Positions 9,309 to 18,336 of a stretch of DNA of 57,301 bases are shown in pieces (position 1 is the first letter of the stretch; every line of letters starts with the position of its first letter). Under the pieces are notes generated by a model. That model saw only the letters and a list, made by a program, of their open reading frames with translations, did no database searches and was not told where the DNA came from. Both the position numbers and the translations under genes were made by a program. Source of the DNA: Thermoplasmata archaeon (GTDB lineage: Archaea > Thermoplasmatota > Thermoplasmata > Lutacidiplasmatales > UBA184); the NCBI GenBank assembly GCA_022750455.1, contig JAKIVR010000007.1:1-57301 (forward strand), in the 5' to 3' direction.

Positions 9309-9716
9309 ATGGCGAAAGCAAGCCCCGGAGTTCGAAATCTCAAGCAGACCGCGACGTTCCGTGCCTCCCCCCACGACGTCTACCAGGCGCTGGTGGACCC
9401 GCAGGAGCACGCCAAGTTCACCGGCGAGCCCGCGACGATGGTCGCCCACCCCGGCGGCCCGTTCACGGCGTACGACAGCGGTCTCGAAGGATATGTCCTC
9501 CAGCTCGTCCCCGACAAGCGGATCGTCCTCGCCTGGCGGGCGACGGGCTGGCCGAAGGGCCACTGGTCGATCGCCCAGTTCGTCCTCACGAGGTCCGGGA
9601 AGACGACGAAGCTCGAGTTCTCCCAGTTCGGCGTGCCCCTCTCCGACTGGAAGGGGATCGTCGACGGCTGGAAGCAGTTCTACTGGGCGCCGTTGAAGGC
9701 GTACCTGGAAGCCTAG
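9309..9716 (+). CDS. SRPBCC/AHSA1-domain protein
   Basis: FRASPHDVYQALVDPQEHAKFTG...YVLQLVPDKRIVLAWRATGWPKGHWS...GWKQFYWAPLKAYLE. Confidence 0.8.
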   Translation: MAKASPGVRNLKQTATFRASPHDVYQALVDPQEHAKFTGEPATMVAHPGGPFTAYDSGLEGYVLQLVPDKRIVLAWRATGWPKGHWSIAQFVLTRSGKTTKLEFSQFGVPLSDWKGIVDGWKQFYWAPLKAYLEA

Positions 9717-10602
9717 GCGTCCCGAGCTGCTCGTCGAGCCGCCGCGCGGCGACCGCGAGGTACGCGGCATCGATATCGAAGCCGACGAACGGCAGCCCCA
9801 GCTGGGCCGCCGCGGTGGCGGAGGAGCCGATCCCGACGAACGGATCGGCCGAGAGGGCGATCCGGGCGAGCCCGTGCAGCCGGAAGCAGCGCTCGGCGAG
9901 CGCGGGCGGGAACGACGCCGGGTGGGGCCGGTCCGACGACCGGCGCTGGATCGTGGCGTACGGGAGGAACCACGTGTTCCCCCGGCACCGTCGGCCGCCT
10001 CGGGCCCCGTTCCAGCGCCCGACGTTCGAGCGATCCTGGTAGGCGACGCCGATCGCGAGACGGTCGATCCGCACGTCGCCGCGGTGGCTGAAGTGGAAGA
10101 CGTACTCGTGCGCCCCGTGGACGAACCGGTCCGAGTGGAGCGGTTTGTAATGCCCGACGGCGAGGTCCCGATCGAGGCCGGCCGCGCGGCCGACGTGGGC
10201 CCTCTCGATGACGATCGACTTCACCCAGTGGAGCACGTTCTGCAGGCGGAGGTGCTCGCCAACCTCCCGGGCGACGTCCCACGGTAGCCACGGGTCGGAG
10301 GGAGGCCCCGCGACGTTCAGGAAGAAGGAGCCGTCGTCTGCCAGCGCGCGATCCACCGCCTGGGCGACGGTGCCGATCCAGGCGAGGTACTCCTCCCGGG
10401 GGCGCCGGTCGTGGTACATGGAGTACCGGACGCCGAGATTGTACGGTGGCGAGGTGACGATCGCATCGACCCCGTGGGCCGGGACCTTCTCCCGCAACCC
10501 CCGGACGGCATCGAGGCGCCAGAGGGCGATGGTGCCGGGCTTCTTCGGAAGGGGCCACGACCCGAACGGAGCCGGGGCTCGGACGTCCGTCGGGCCCCTC
10601 AC
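9586..10602 (-). CDS. DNA (N4-cytosine or N6-adenine) methyltransferase, beta-type motif order
   Basis: TSPPYNLGVRYS (motif IV) then C-terminal DPFVGIGSSATAAAQLGLPFVGFDID (motif I); GTG start overlaps TGA of upstream ATPase. Confidence 0.8.
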   Translation of the reverse strand: MRGPTDVRAPAPFGSWPLPKKPGTIALWRLDAVRGLREKVPAHGVDAIVTSPPYNLGVRYSMYHDRRPREEYLAWIGTVAQAVDRALADDGSFFLNVAGPPSDPWLPWDVAREVGEHLRLQNVLHWVKSIVIERAHVGRAAGLDRDLAVGHYKPLHSDRFVHGAHEYVFHFSHRGDVRIDRLAIGVAYQDRSNVGRWNGARGGRRCRGNTWFLPYATIQRRSSDRPHPASFPPALAERCFRLHGLARIALSADPFVGIGSSATAAAQLGLPFVGFDIDAAYLAVAARRLDEQLGTPRLPGTPSTAPSRTASSRRRSPSSRRGARRTGRTRASSSSRTS

Positions 10603-12356
10603 GACGCCGCGCGGTCGGCGGCTTTCGCCGTCTCCATCTCTTTGCGGACCTCGGCGAGCGCCTGCTGGGGGGCATTGCCGTACGAGGCCACGAGCCGTCC
10701 GACGTCGCGGTGGGTGAACGGCTTGGCGCGCGTCGCCCGGGAGTCGCGCCACAGCATGTACTGCAGCATCTCGACCCGGTTGCGGACCTCGCGCTCGATG
10801 TCCTTCATCGTCCAGTTCTTCATCACGGCGACGCGCTCGTAGATGTACGAGTGGCCGCTGAACAGGAACGTGTCGTCGGCCGGGTTCCACGAGTAGACGG
10901 AGTTCGTGATCAGTTCGTTCGTCTCGGGATCGAGACCGACGATCTCCACGAGCCCTTGGACGCGGCGCGTCATCTTCGTGCCGACCTTCACCTGCCGCTG
11001 GAGCAGCACCAAGTTGAGCGCGCTCACGAGCGACCGGGGGAGGGTGATGGGGGGGTTCTCCATCCGGTGGACCATCGCCGAGACGGACTCGGCGTGGAAC
11101 GTCGTGTAGCAGGTCTTGCCGGTCGCCATCGCCTGGAAGACGATGAACGCCTCGGCGCCCCGCACCTCTCCGACCATCAGGTACTGGGGACGCTGGCGGA
11201 GGGCGGCCGCGAGCAGGTCGAACATGTCGATCTCGCCCGGCGCCTTCCCGGTGATGATGTTCTTGGCACCGAAGCCGCTCCGGGTCAGGGACGGGACCCA
11301 GTTCTCGTGGGGAAGGTTGAGCTCCCGGGTGTCCTCGATGGAGACGATCTTCATCTGGGGGGGGATGAACAACAGCGTCGCGTTGAGGGTGGTGGTCTTG
11401 CCGCTCGCCGTGCCGCCACAGACCATCATCGACTGGCCGCTCTCGATGGCGATCCAGAGGTATGCCATCATCTCCTGGCTCATCGTCTTGAACTTGAGCA
11501 GGTCGACGGGCGTGAACGGATTGTCCCGGAACCGCCGGATCGTGAACGACGACCCGCGCTTGGTGACGTGCATGCCGAGCGTCGCCTGCAGACGCGACCC
11601 GTCCGGGATGGTGGCGTCGAGCAGCGGGCTCGCGACGGAGATGTGCTTCCCCGAGCGCTGGGCGAGCCAGACGACGTACTTGTCGAGCTCCTCGCTGTTG
11701 GTGAACTTCAGGTTCGAGCGGATCGACCCGTGCTTGCGGTGGTAGATGTACAGCGGGATGCCGACCCCGTCGCAGGAGATGTCCTCTACCTCGACGTCGG
11801 ACATCGGCCCGTCGACGACCCCGTAGCCGATGAAGTCCCTCTCGAGGTAGTACAGCACGCGGCCCTTGGTGGTCGCGCTCGGCGCGAGCCCCCACTCCAC
11901 GAGTAGCTCGTCGACCATCCGGCGCAGCTCGATCTTCTTGGTGGCAACGTCGAACTCGGGGAGCGGCTTGAACCGGTCGATGAGAGCGACGCGGGCCTTC
12001 TCGAAGATCTGGCGCTCCAGGGAACCCATCGGCGGCTCGATGACCTCGTACAGGAACTCATTGCGGACGTTCTGGTAGGAGATCCGGATGAACGAGAACG
12101 GGTCCTTGATCGGGTCGAGGCTGTTGACCGTCACGTCCGGGTCGCGGATCGGGGGGATCGGCGTGATCGGGCCGGAGGTCCCCGCCCCCGAGACCCCGAG
12201 CTTGGCGAGCCGGACCGCGCGGTGGCTGTTGCCCTTGCCGAACTTGGCGGCGAGGCGCAGCCACGCGGGGAAGTACGCGTCGTGTCGCTCCTCGATCGTC
12301 GGGACAGCTTCCTCCTCGGGCGCCTCCATCGTCGGCGCTTGCGCTTCTCCTGCCAT
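10599..12356 (-). CDS. Type II/IV secretion or pilus assembly ATPase (T2SE/FlaI-like), copy B
   Basis: Walker A GGTASGKTTTLNAT, IEDTRELNLPHENW, GEVRGAEAFIVFQAMATGKTCYTTFHAES. Confidence 0.92.
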   Translation of the reverse strand: MAGEAQAPTMEAPEEEAVPTIEERHDAYFPAWLRLAAKFGKGNSHRAVRLAKLGVSGAGTSGPITPIPPIRDPDVTVNSLDPIKDPFSFIRISYQNVRNEFLYEVIEPPMGSLERQIFEKARVALIDRFKPLPEFDVATKKIELRRMVDELLVEWGLAPSATTKGRVLYYLERDFIGYGVVDGPMSDVEVEDISCDGVGIPLYIYHRKHGSIRSNLKFTNSEELDKYVVWLAQRSGKHISVASPLLDATIPDGSRLQATLGMHVTKRGSSFTIRRFRDNPFTPVDLLKFKTMSQEMMAYLWIAIESGQSMMVCGGTASGKTTTLNATLLFIPPQMKIVSIEDTRELNLPHENWVPSLTRSGFGAKNIITGKAPGEIDMFDLLAAALRQRPQYLMVGEVRGAEAFIVFQAMATGKTCYTTFHAESVSAMVHRMENPPITLPRSLVSALNLVLLQRQVKVGTKMTRRVQGLVEIVGLDPETNELITNSVYSWNPADDTFLFSGHSYIYERVAVMKNWTMKDIEREVRNRVEMLQYMLWRDSRATRAKPFTHRDVGRLVASYGNAPQQALAEVRKEMETAKAADRAAS

Positions 12357-12366
12357 TCTTCGACTC

Positions 12367-13395
12367 CTACGGGGTTGGGGGGATCACCACCGGGGGCAAG
12401 ACGAACCGCATGAGGATCCAGCCGACGAGGAGCAGGATCGAGGCGTGGCGGAAGCCGTTGGAGATCCGTCCGTTGTGGAGCACGCCCGCCATGATGCCAT
12501 CCCCGGCGGCGTGCGCGATGACGGCGACCAAGAACGCGAGATAGAGCTCGGGCACGAGGGCGAACTGCAACGGGACGGCACTCGCCCCCCCGGCCAGCGA
12601 GCTCGAGGTGGCGACGCTCTGTCCCGCCGAGATCATCGCGGGGAGGAAGTCGCCCGCGAGGATCAGGATCGTGAACAGGAACACGCCGAACGAGATGTAG
12701 ATGACGATGAGGTAGGTGATCAGCGTCTGCTGCCGGGAGATGATCGAGAGCTGCTCCTCCCGGGCGTTCTTGGCGACCATCGTCAGGACGTCGGCGACGT
12801 TCCCCCCGGCCTCGTTGGCGCGGATGACGATCGACACCATCCGCTGCACGAGCGGGGTCGGGACGCGCTCCTCGAACAGCAAGAGCGCCTGGGCGACGGG
12901 CACGCCCCACTCCAGCTGGCTCGCCATGCGCCGGATCTCCTCGGTGAGGATCCCGTAGTGGCCCGTGCTCGCCGAGATGATGGCGTCCGGGAGGGTCATG
13001 CCGAACCGGCCGGCTTCGGAGACGTCCCGCAGGAAGTCCGGTAGGCGCGCCTCGATGGCGTCGACCCGGGCGTCCTCCCTGGACTTCAGGAAGCCGTAGG
13101 GGGCGAAGAAGGCGACGAGCCCGAGGACCATGAAGTCGAGGAAGACGTTGAGGCCGGTCGGCTCCCCGTTCACGAACGTCCAGTTGAGGATCCCGACCCA
13201 GTTCAGCGCCCCGAGCAGGAACAGCACGATGGAGAGCGGGGCCCCGAGGATCAGGCCCCAGGTGGAGAGCGGGAGGACCTTCTTCTGCTGGGCATCGGAG
13301 ACGAGCTTCATCGTCGCCGTCTGGCTGGCGGCCGAGGAGGCGCCCCCGCCGCCGCGGCTCGCGAGAGGATGGGCCGGTGCGTTCGCCGTCGCCAT
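12367..13395 (-). CDS. Type II secretion system F family / pilus platform protein, copy B
   Basis: LPDFLRDVSEAGRFGMTLPDAI..., RANEAGGNVADVL, multiple TM helices. Confidence 0.85.
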   Translation of the reverse strand: MATANAPAHPLASRGGGGASSAASQTATMKLVSDAQQKKVLPLSTWGLILGAPLSIVLFLLGALNWVGILNWTFVNGEPTGLNVFLDFMVLGLVAFFAPYGFLKSREDARVDAIEARLPDFLRDVSEAGRFGMTLPDAIISASTGHYGILTEEIRRMASQLEWGVPVAQALLLFEERVPTPLVQRMVSIVIRANEAGGNVADVLTMVAKNAREEQLSIISRQQTLITYLIVIYISFGVFLFTILILAGDFLPAMISAGQSVATSSSLAGGASAVPLQFALVPELYLAFLVAVIAHAAGDGIMAGVLHNGRISNGFRHASILLLVGWILMRFVLPPVVIPPTP

Positions 13396-13398
13396 GAT

Positions 13399-14397
13399 CT
13401 AGCCCCCCGCCGCGATGACTTTCATGACGAAGATGAAGAGCCCTTCGATGCACGGGATGACGAGGGCGACGATCACCCAGATGAACGTCAGGACGACCTG
13501 GCCGCTCCCGATGATCGCGAAGATGGCGAGGATGATCATCAGGAACAGTGGGAACGCGAAGACGGTGATCACGAACACTTCGGCCATCAGGCCCATCGTC
13601 TCCGTCTGCTGCTGCAGGTCGAGCTTCGCCTCGCGCTCGTACTGCTCGGCCTTGATCAGGAAGTACGGCTTCAACTGCCCCCCCGATGTGGCGGTGGTCA
13701 CGACGCCCTGCAGGAAGTCCTGGAACCGCTTGGAGGGCGTGCGCGCGGCCGCCTCCCGGATCGCCGTCAGGATGTCGACGCCGAGGATCTCGGTGTCGCG
13801 GGTGATCCACGCCGCCTCTTCGGCGACGGCGCCGTAGATCCGGGTCTGCCGGGCGAGCTCCCGGAAGATCTGGTCGATGTTGACGTCCGCGCTCGCCATG
13901 GCGCTCATGAAGTTCATCGCCGACGGGACCTTCTTGTCGATCGCGTGCCCCCGCGACTTCGCCGTGCGGCCGGGGGAGCCCATCACCATCAGGAAGATCA
14001 CCGGGGTCAGGAGCACCGGGAGCAGCACGGCGAGGACGAGGCCGAGCACCAACGAGCCGAGGGCGAGGTCCATGAACAGGAACAGCGCGACGCCCGCCGC
14101 GACGAGGGCGATCGCGGCGATCATCGTGTAGGCGTACGCCTGGGCGGTGAACTCGTCGGCCCGGATCCGCATGTGGGCGCGGACGAGGTTCTCCTCCAGC
14201 ACCGGGTTCGATGGGCGCGAGGTCGCCCGGTGCTTGAACGTCTTCCAGGCGAACTGCTGGAACGCGTCGAGCTCGGAGTGGGGCGGTGTCTCTCCCCGGG
14301 CGACGCGGATGATCCGGCCTTCGGGCTCCACCTCGGGGAGCGGATCGGCCGGGGGCGCGGCCGCGAGCTTCGGGATCTTCAGGGTCTTGGTCGCCAA
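13399..14397 (-). CDS. Type II secretion system F family / pilus platform protein, copy A
   Basis: KKVPSAMNFMSAMASADVNIDQIFRELARQ..., TM helices; between ATPase A and platform B. Confidence 0.83.
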   Translation of the reverse strand: MATKTLKIPKLAAAPPADPLPEVEPEGRIIRVARGETPPHSELDAFQQFAWKTFKHRATSRPSNPVLEENLVRAHMRIRADEFTAQAYAYTMIAAIALVAAGVALFLFMDLALGSLVLGLVLAVLLPVLLTPVIFLMVMGSPGRTAKSRGHAIDKKVPSAMNFMSAMASADVNIDQIFRELARQTRIYGAVAEEAAWITRDTEILGVDILTAIREAAARTPSKRFQDFLQGVVTTATSGGQLKPYFLIKAEQYEREAKLDLQQQTETMGLMAEVFVITVFAFPLFLMIILAIFAIIGSGQVVLTFIWVIVALVIPCIEGLFIFVMKVIAAGG

Positions 14398-14398
14398 C

Positions 14399-16027
14399 TT
14401 ACCGGACCCCCCCGGAGGTGATCATGTCGGCGACGGCCTTCGGGTCCTTGTAGTACCCCGCCACCAGCCGCCAGAGCTGGCGGTAGTCGGTGATCTTCTT
14501 CTCGGCGAGGTAGTGGATGACGGCGACCCGGCGCTGGAACTCGGCGTCCATGTCCTCGTGGGTGTAGTTGCGGACCTCGATGATCTTGTCGAAGAGGAAC
14601 GAGTGTCCCTTGAACAGGAACGTGTCGTTGGACGCGTCCCACTCGTAGACGGTGTTGGTGATCAGTTCGTTCGTCTCGGGCTCGAACCCGACGATCTCCA
14701 GCACCTGCTTGATCCGGCGCACGACCCCGTGCTCGGTCCGGGTCTGGACCTGGATGATGACGTTGTTGAGCGCGGAGAGGAGGATCCGGGGGGTGTTGAT
14801 CGGCGGGTTCTCGAGGCGGTTCACCATCGACTTCACGCTGTCGGCGTGCATCGTCGAGTAGGTGGTGTGCCCGGTCGCCATCGCCTGGAACATGGTGTAC
14901 GTCTCCTTGCCCCGGACCTCGCCGACGATGATGTAGTTCGGCCGTTGCCGCAGCGCGGCGCGGACCAGGTCGAACATGTCGACCTCCCCGGCGGACTTGC
15001 CGTCGGGGCCCCGGTCGCCGGCGCCGCTGCGCGTGGCGCCCGGGATCCAGTTCTCGTGGGGGAGGTTCACCTCGCGGGTGTCCTCGATGGAGACGATCTT
15101 CGCCGTCGGGGGGATGAACAGCGAGATGGCGTTGAGGGTGCACGTCTTGCCCGAGGCGGGTCCGCCGCAGATGATCAGCGACTCGCCGACCTCGGCCGCG
15201 AGCCAGAAGTAGGCGATCATCTCCTCGCTCGCCGTGTGGTTCAGGACGAGGTCGACCGGGGTGAACGGCTTCTCCTTGTACCGCCGCAGGGTGAAGCTGC
15301 CGCCGCGGGTCGTCACCTCGCGCCCGTACGTCGCCTGGACTCGGTGGCCTTCGGGGGTGGTGCCATCGAGGATCGGGGCCGACACCGAGACGGCCTTCCC
15401 GCAGCGCTGGCCGAGCAGGATGATGAACGAGTCGAGCTCCTCCTCGTGGGCGAAGGCAAGGTTCGTGCGGACCGACTCGTACTTGCCGTGGAAGATGAAC
15501 AACGGCACGTTGACGCCGTCGCACGAAAGGTCCTCCACCTGGGGGTCGCCGATCAACGCGTCGACGGCGCCGAACCCGACGAAGTCGCGCTGGATGTAGT
15601 AGATGATCCGCTCGGCCGAGAGCGGACTGAGGGAGACGCCCCGGGAGCGCAAGTACGACTCGACCTCGCCCCGGAGGAACGACCGCTTCTGCCCGCCGGT
15701 GAGGGACGCCACTTCCGGGCCGATGATCCGGGTGAGGGTCTCCTTGAGGTGCTCGAGCACCTCTTGCTCGTGGCGGGAGAGTTGGGGCTCAATGACCTCG
15801 TACAGGTACTCCTTGGTCCGATCGTTGTACGAGACCCGCGCGTAGGAGTACGGGGCGTTGATCGCGCTGACCTGGAGCTCGCGCATATCCGGGTCGGTGA
15901 GCGGCGGCATCGCCGTGATGAACGTCCCCGGGAGGTCCGTGGTCGAGCCCTCGAGGTTCTTGTCCCCGGCGGCGCGTCCGTCCGTCCGGGCGGTCCGGGG
16001 GATCCGGATCCGCATCGTCGCGCTCAT
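14399..16027 (-). CDS. Type II/IV secretion or pilus assembly ATPase (T2SE/FlaI-like), copy A
   Basis: Walker A GGPASGKTCTLNAI, IEDTREVNLPHENW, GEVRGKETYTMFQAMATGHTTYSTMHADS. Confidence 0.92.
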   Translation of the reverse strand: MSATMRIRIPRTARTDGRAAGDKNLEGSTTDLPGTFITAMPPLTDPDMRELQVSAINAPYSYARVSYNDRTKEYLYEVIEPQLSRHEQEVLEHLKETLTRIIGPEVASLTGGQKRSFLRGEVESYLRSRGVSLSPLSAERIIYYIQRDFVGFGAVDALIGDPQVEDLSCDGVNVPLFIFHGKYESVRTNLAFAHEEELDSFIILLGQRCGKAVSVSAPILDGTTPEGHRVQATYGREVTTRGGSFTLRRYKEKPFTPVDLVLNHTASEEMIAYFWLAAEVGESLIICGGPASGKTCTLNAISLFIPPTAKIVSIEDTREVNLPHENWIPGATRSGAGDRGPDGKSAGEVDMFDLVRAALRQRPNYIIVGEVRGKETYTMFQAMATGHTTYSTMHADSVKSMVNRLENPPINTPRILLSALNNVIIQVQTRTEHGVVRRIKQVLEIVGFEPETNELITNTVYEWDASNDTFLFKGHSFLFDKIIEVRNYTHEDMDAEFQRRVAVIHYLAEKKITDYRQLWRLVAGYYKDPKAVADMITSGGVR

Positions 16028-16037
16028 GCGGACTCCA

Positions 16038-17000
16038 TCACCCTTGTCCCACTCCTGTGAAGATCGTCGCCGTATTGACGATCAAATTGTACTTCGATAG
16101 CTGGCGCAACGTCAGCTCGACCATGGTCGATCCGCCCGAATTGTAGGCGACCCCCGAGCAGGTCGAGGGGCTCAGGGTCCAGAACGACTTTGGGAGGTTC
16201 GACGCGTTGAGGGTGGTCTGGAGGTAGTTCACCCACGCGCATCCGTAGGAGGTGCCGAGCTTGACCGTGACGTTGAATGGGGTCCCGGGCGCGCTCGTGC
16301 TCCCGTTGGTGGGGAAGATCTGCTGGGTCCCGTACCGGCTGAACACTTCGATGGTGCCGGACGAGACGACCTGGGTGGCGTTCCCGTAGAGCTGGAGGAT
16401 GCCCATCGTCACCTGGCGGTACGTCCCCGAGGTGTTGATCGTGAAGATCGGCGGGTACAGGAGCGCCTGCTGGCTCTGCTGGGAGCTCCCCTGGCTTTGG
16501 ATGACCGCGTCGTCCTCGAACTCGAAGACCTGAGGCGGGTAGTAGCGGTTTGGGATGGTGAGACGGACGGTCCCGAGCGTCTGGTTGTAGACGAAGTTCG
16601 GCTTGCCGCCCGGGCCGTACTGCATGGTGATGTTGGCGTAGACGCCGTAGGTGTGGGGGATGTAGTTCAGGACCGCCGTCGTCGGCTGGGCGAAGAGCGG
16701 GATACCGTCGGAGGAGAGCGGGAGCGGCGCGGCGAGGATCGGGGGACCGGCGAGCTCCGACTGGAGGTCGATGTTCGCCTTCAGCTCCGCGAACGCGCGC
16801 TGGGCGTCGTCGCTGAACGCCTGCTCGTTCTCGTCCATCCAGACCGGGACGTACTGCGTGACGAAGATGCCGAACAGGGCGAAGAAGACGAGGAGCGAGA
16901 GCAGCGTCCCCACCACCGAGACGACGGCGTGGGATCGTCGCCAGCGGATCCGCCGGGACGGGCGCCGACGGGGCTGAAGGGCGGGGGATGGTCTGTGCAT
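16038..17000 (-). CDS. Pilin-like secreted/membrane-anchored protein
   Basis: Basic N-terminus then RRSHAVVSVVGTLLSLLVFFALFGIF hydrophobic helix, NxS/T-rich extracellular region; first gene of pilus operon. Confidence 0.65.
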   Translation of the reverse strand: MHRPSPALQPRRRPSRRIRWRRSHAVVSVVGTLLSLLVFFALFGIFVTQYVPVWMDENEQAFSDDAQRAFAELKANIDLQSELAGPPILAAPLPLSSDGIPLFAQPTTAVLNYIPHTYGVYANITMQYGPGGKPNFVYNQTLGTVRLTIPNRYYPPQVFEFEDDAVIQSQGSSQQSQQALLYPPIFTINTSGTYRQVTMGILQLYGNATQVVSSGTIEVFSRYGTQQIFPTNGSTSAPGTPFNVTVKLGTSYGCAWVNYLQTTLNASNLPKSFWTLSPSTCSGVAYNSGGSTMVELTLRQLSKYNLIVNTATIFTGVGQG

Positions 17001-17051
17001 GGAGGGGCCCTTCGGCTCGCCGCAGCCTCGGGCAGATTTTAGAGCCGAGTT

Positions 17052-17064
17052 CCCGTATAAATAG
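17052..17064. promoter_or_regulatory. TATA-box-like element in divergent intergenic region (pilus operon / ACT protein)
   Basis: cgtataaataggt: AT-rich box in GC-rich intergenic DNA; readable as TATAAATA (+) or TATTTATA (-). Confidence 0.5.
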
Positions 17065-17137
17065 GTACGGAACCCGACGACGAAGGCACAGGCGGCAACG
17101 TTTAGCCGAACGACCCTTGCCCCGTTCGTCGAAGACC

Positions 17138-17626
17138 ATGCCCATCGTGGAGATCGCCACCAAACTTCCGGACCGGGCCGGAGCGCTCGCGGCGATGGTC
17201 CGCCACCTGGCGGAGCACCAGATCAACCTCGCCGCGATCACCGTCGACCAGGCCGGGCCCCGCAGTTCGGTCCGGATGGTCGTGAACGACCCGAAGCGGG
17301 CGATGCCGCTCCTGAAGAAGGCCGGGTACACGGTCACGACCCGGGAGCTGCTCGTCGTTCACTTGGAGGACCGGGCCGGCAGCCTCCTGCGCGTCCTCAC
17401 CCAGCTCGCGGAGGCGAAGATCAACGTTCACGGGCTCACGATCCTCGTGCGGCGCGACGGGACGCGGGTGCTCGTCGCCCTCTCGGTCGACGCCCCGGCG
17501 AGGGCGCGCAAGATCCTGCGCGACTCCGGCTACTATGCGCCTGGCGCCGAGACGACGATCTCAAACTCGGATCTCGTCGCGGCGGCGCCGAAGATCCCGC
17601 CCGAATCCGTCGGCCTTCTGCTCTGA
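17138..17626 (+). CDS. Tandem ACT-domain protein
   Basis: Two ACT-like repeats: EIATKLPDRAGALAAMVRHLAEHQINLAAITV and LLVVHLEDRAGSLLRVLTQLAEAKINVHGLTI. Confidence 0.85.
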   Translation: MPIVEIATKLPDRAGALAAMVRHLAEHQINLAAITVDQAGPRSSVRMVVNDPKRAMPLLKKAGYTVTTRELLVVHLEDRAGSLLRVLTQLAEAKINVHGLTILVRRDGTRVLVALSVDAPARARKILRDSGYYAPGAETTISNSDLVAAAPKIPPESVGLLL

Positions 17627-17669
17627 CGGCCCGGAAGGCCTAAGTTCGGCTGCCGCTGGGACGGGGCGC

Positions 17670-17741
17670 GCGGTTGTGGTCTAGTGGTTAGGACGGTAGC
17701 TTCCCAAGCTACCTACTCGGGTTCGAATCCCGACAACCGCA
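17670..17741 (+). tRNA. tRNA-Gly (CCC)
   Basis: GCGGTTG/CAACCGC acceptor, anticodon arm GTAGC-TTCCCAA-GCTAC, T-arm CGGG-TTCGAAT-CCCG. Confidence 0.95.
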
Positions 17742-17852
17742 TCGACCCGGTCGAAACCCCCGATCGGACGCAGTTCCCGTCTCTACGTAGCCTATTATGA
17801 CACGGCACCCCTTGGCACTCGTGAGCTGGGGCCGCTCCCCTCCTCGATTTCC

Positions 17853-18314
17853 ATGAGTGCGAAGGTACTGATCGTCGAGGATGCGGCGTCGGTCCGCATG
17901 ACGCTGGAGAGGATGCTCGAGCAGGCGGGGATCCCCAAGGATCGGATCTCCTCCGTCGACTCGGGCGAGACGGCGCTGAAGGTCTTCGCCGAGGTCTCTC
18001 CCACGATCGTCTTCCTCGACATCGAGCTCGGCACCTTGAGCGACGCGAGCACCGACTCCGCGGCCCGGAAGGTCCGGGACATCTCCGGCGGGGCCGCCGC
18101 GGAGTGGGACGGCGTCAAGGTCGCCCGCCGGATGCTGCAGACGAACCCGTTCCTGAAGATCGTCGTCGCGACCGGATTGACGCGGGACCACCCGAAGGTC
18201 CGCGCGATGATCCAGGTCGGCGTCTTCGAAGTGATCGAAAAACCGCTCCGCCTCGCCCGGATCCAGCAGGTGCTGAAGCTGATCGAGGACGAGGAGCAGG
18301 GGATCATCCCTTAG
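17853..18314 (+). CDS. Response regulator receiver protein with insertion after phospho-acceptor Asp
   Basis: VLIVEDAASVRMTL, IVFLDIELG, VVATG, EKPL; ~28-residue insert before DGVKVARRML. Confidence 0.85.
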   Translation: MSAKVLIVEDAASVRMTLERMLEQAGIPKDRISSVDSGETALKVFAEVSPTIVFLDIELGTLSDASTDSAARKVRDISGGAAAEWDGVKVARRMLQTNPFLKIVVATGLTRDHPKVRAMIQVGVFEVIEKPLRLARIQQVLKLIEDEEQGIIP

Positions 18315-18336
18315 CGCGCCCGCGCGCGGACGGCCC

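Noticed and set aside
12131-13810. 559-aa minus-strand ORF
   Set aside because: Alternative frame over platform A/B and ATPase B; composition skewed, no motif
14147-16060. 637-aa plus-strand ORF
   Set aside because: Antisense to ATPase A; shadow ORF
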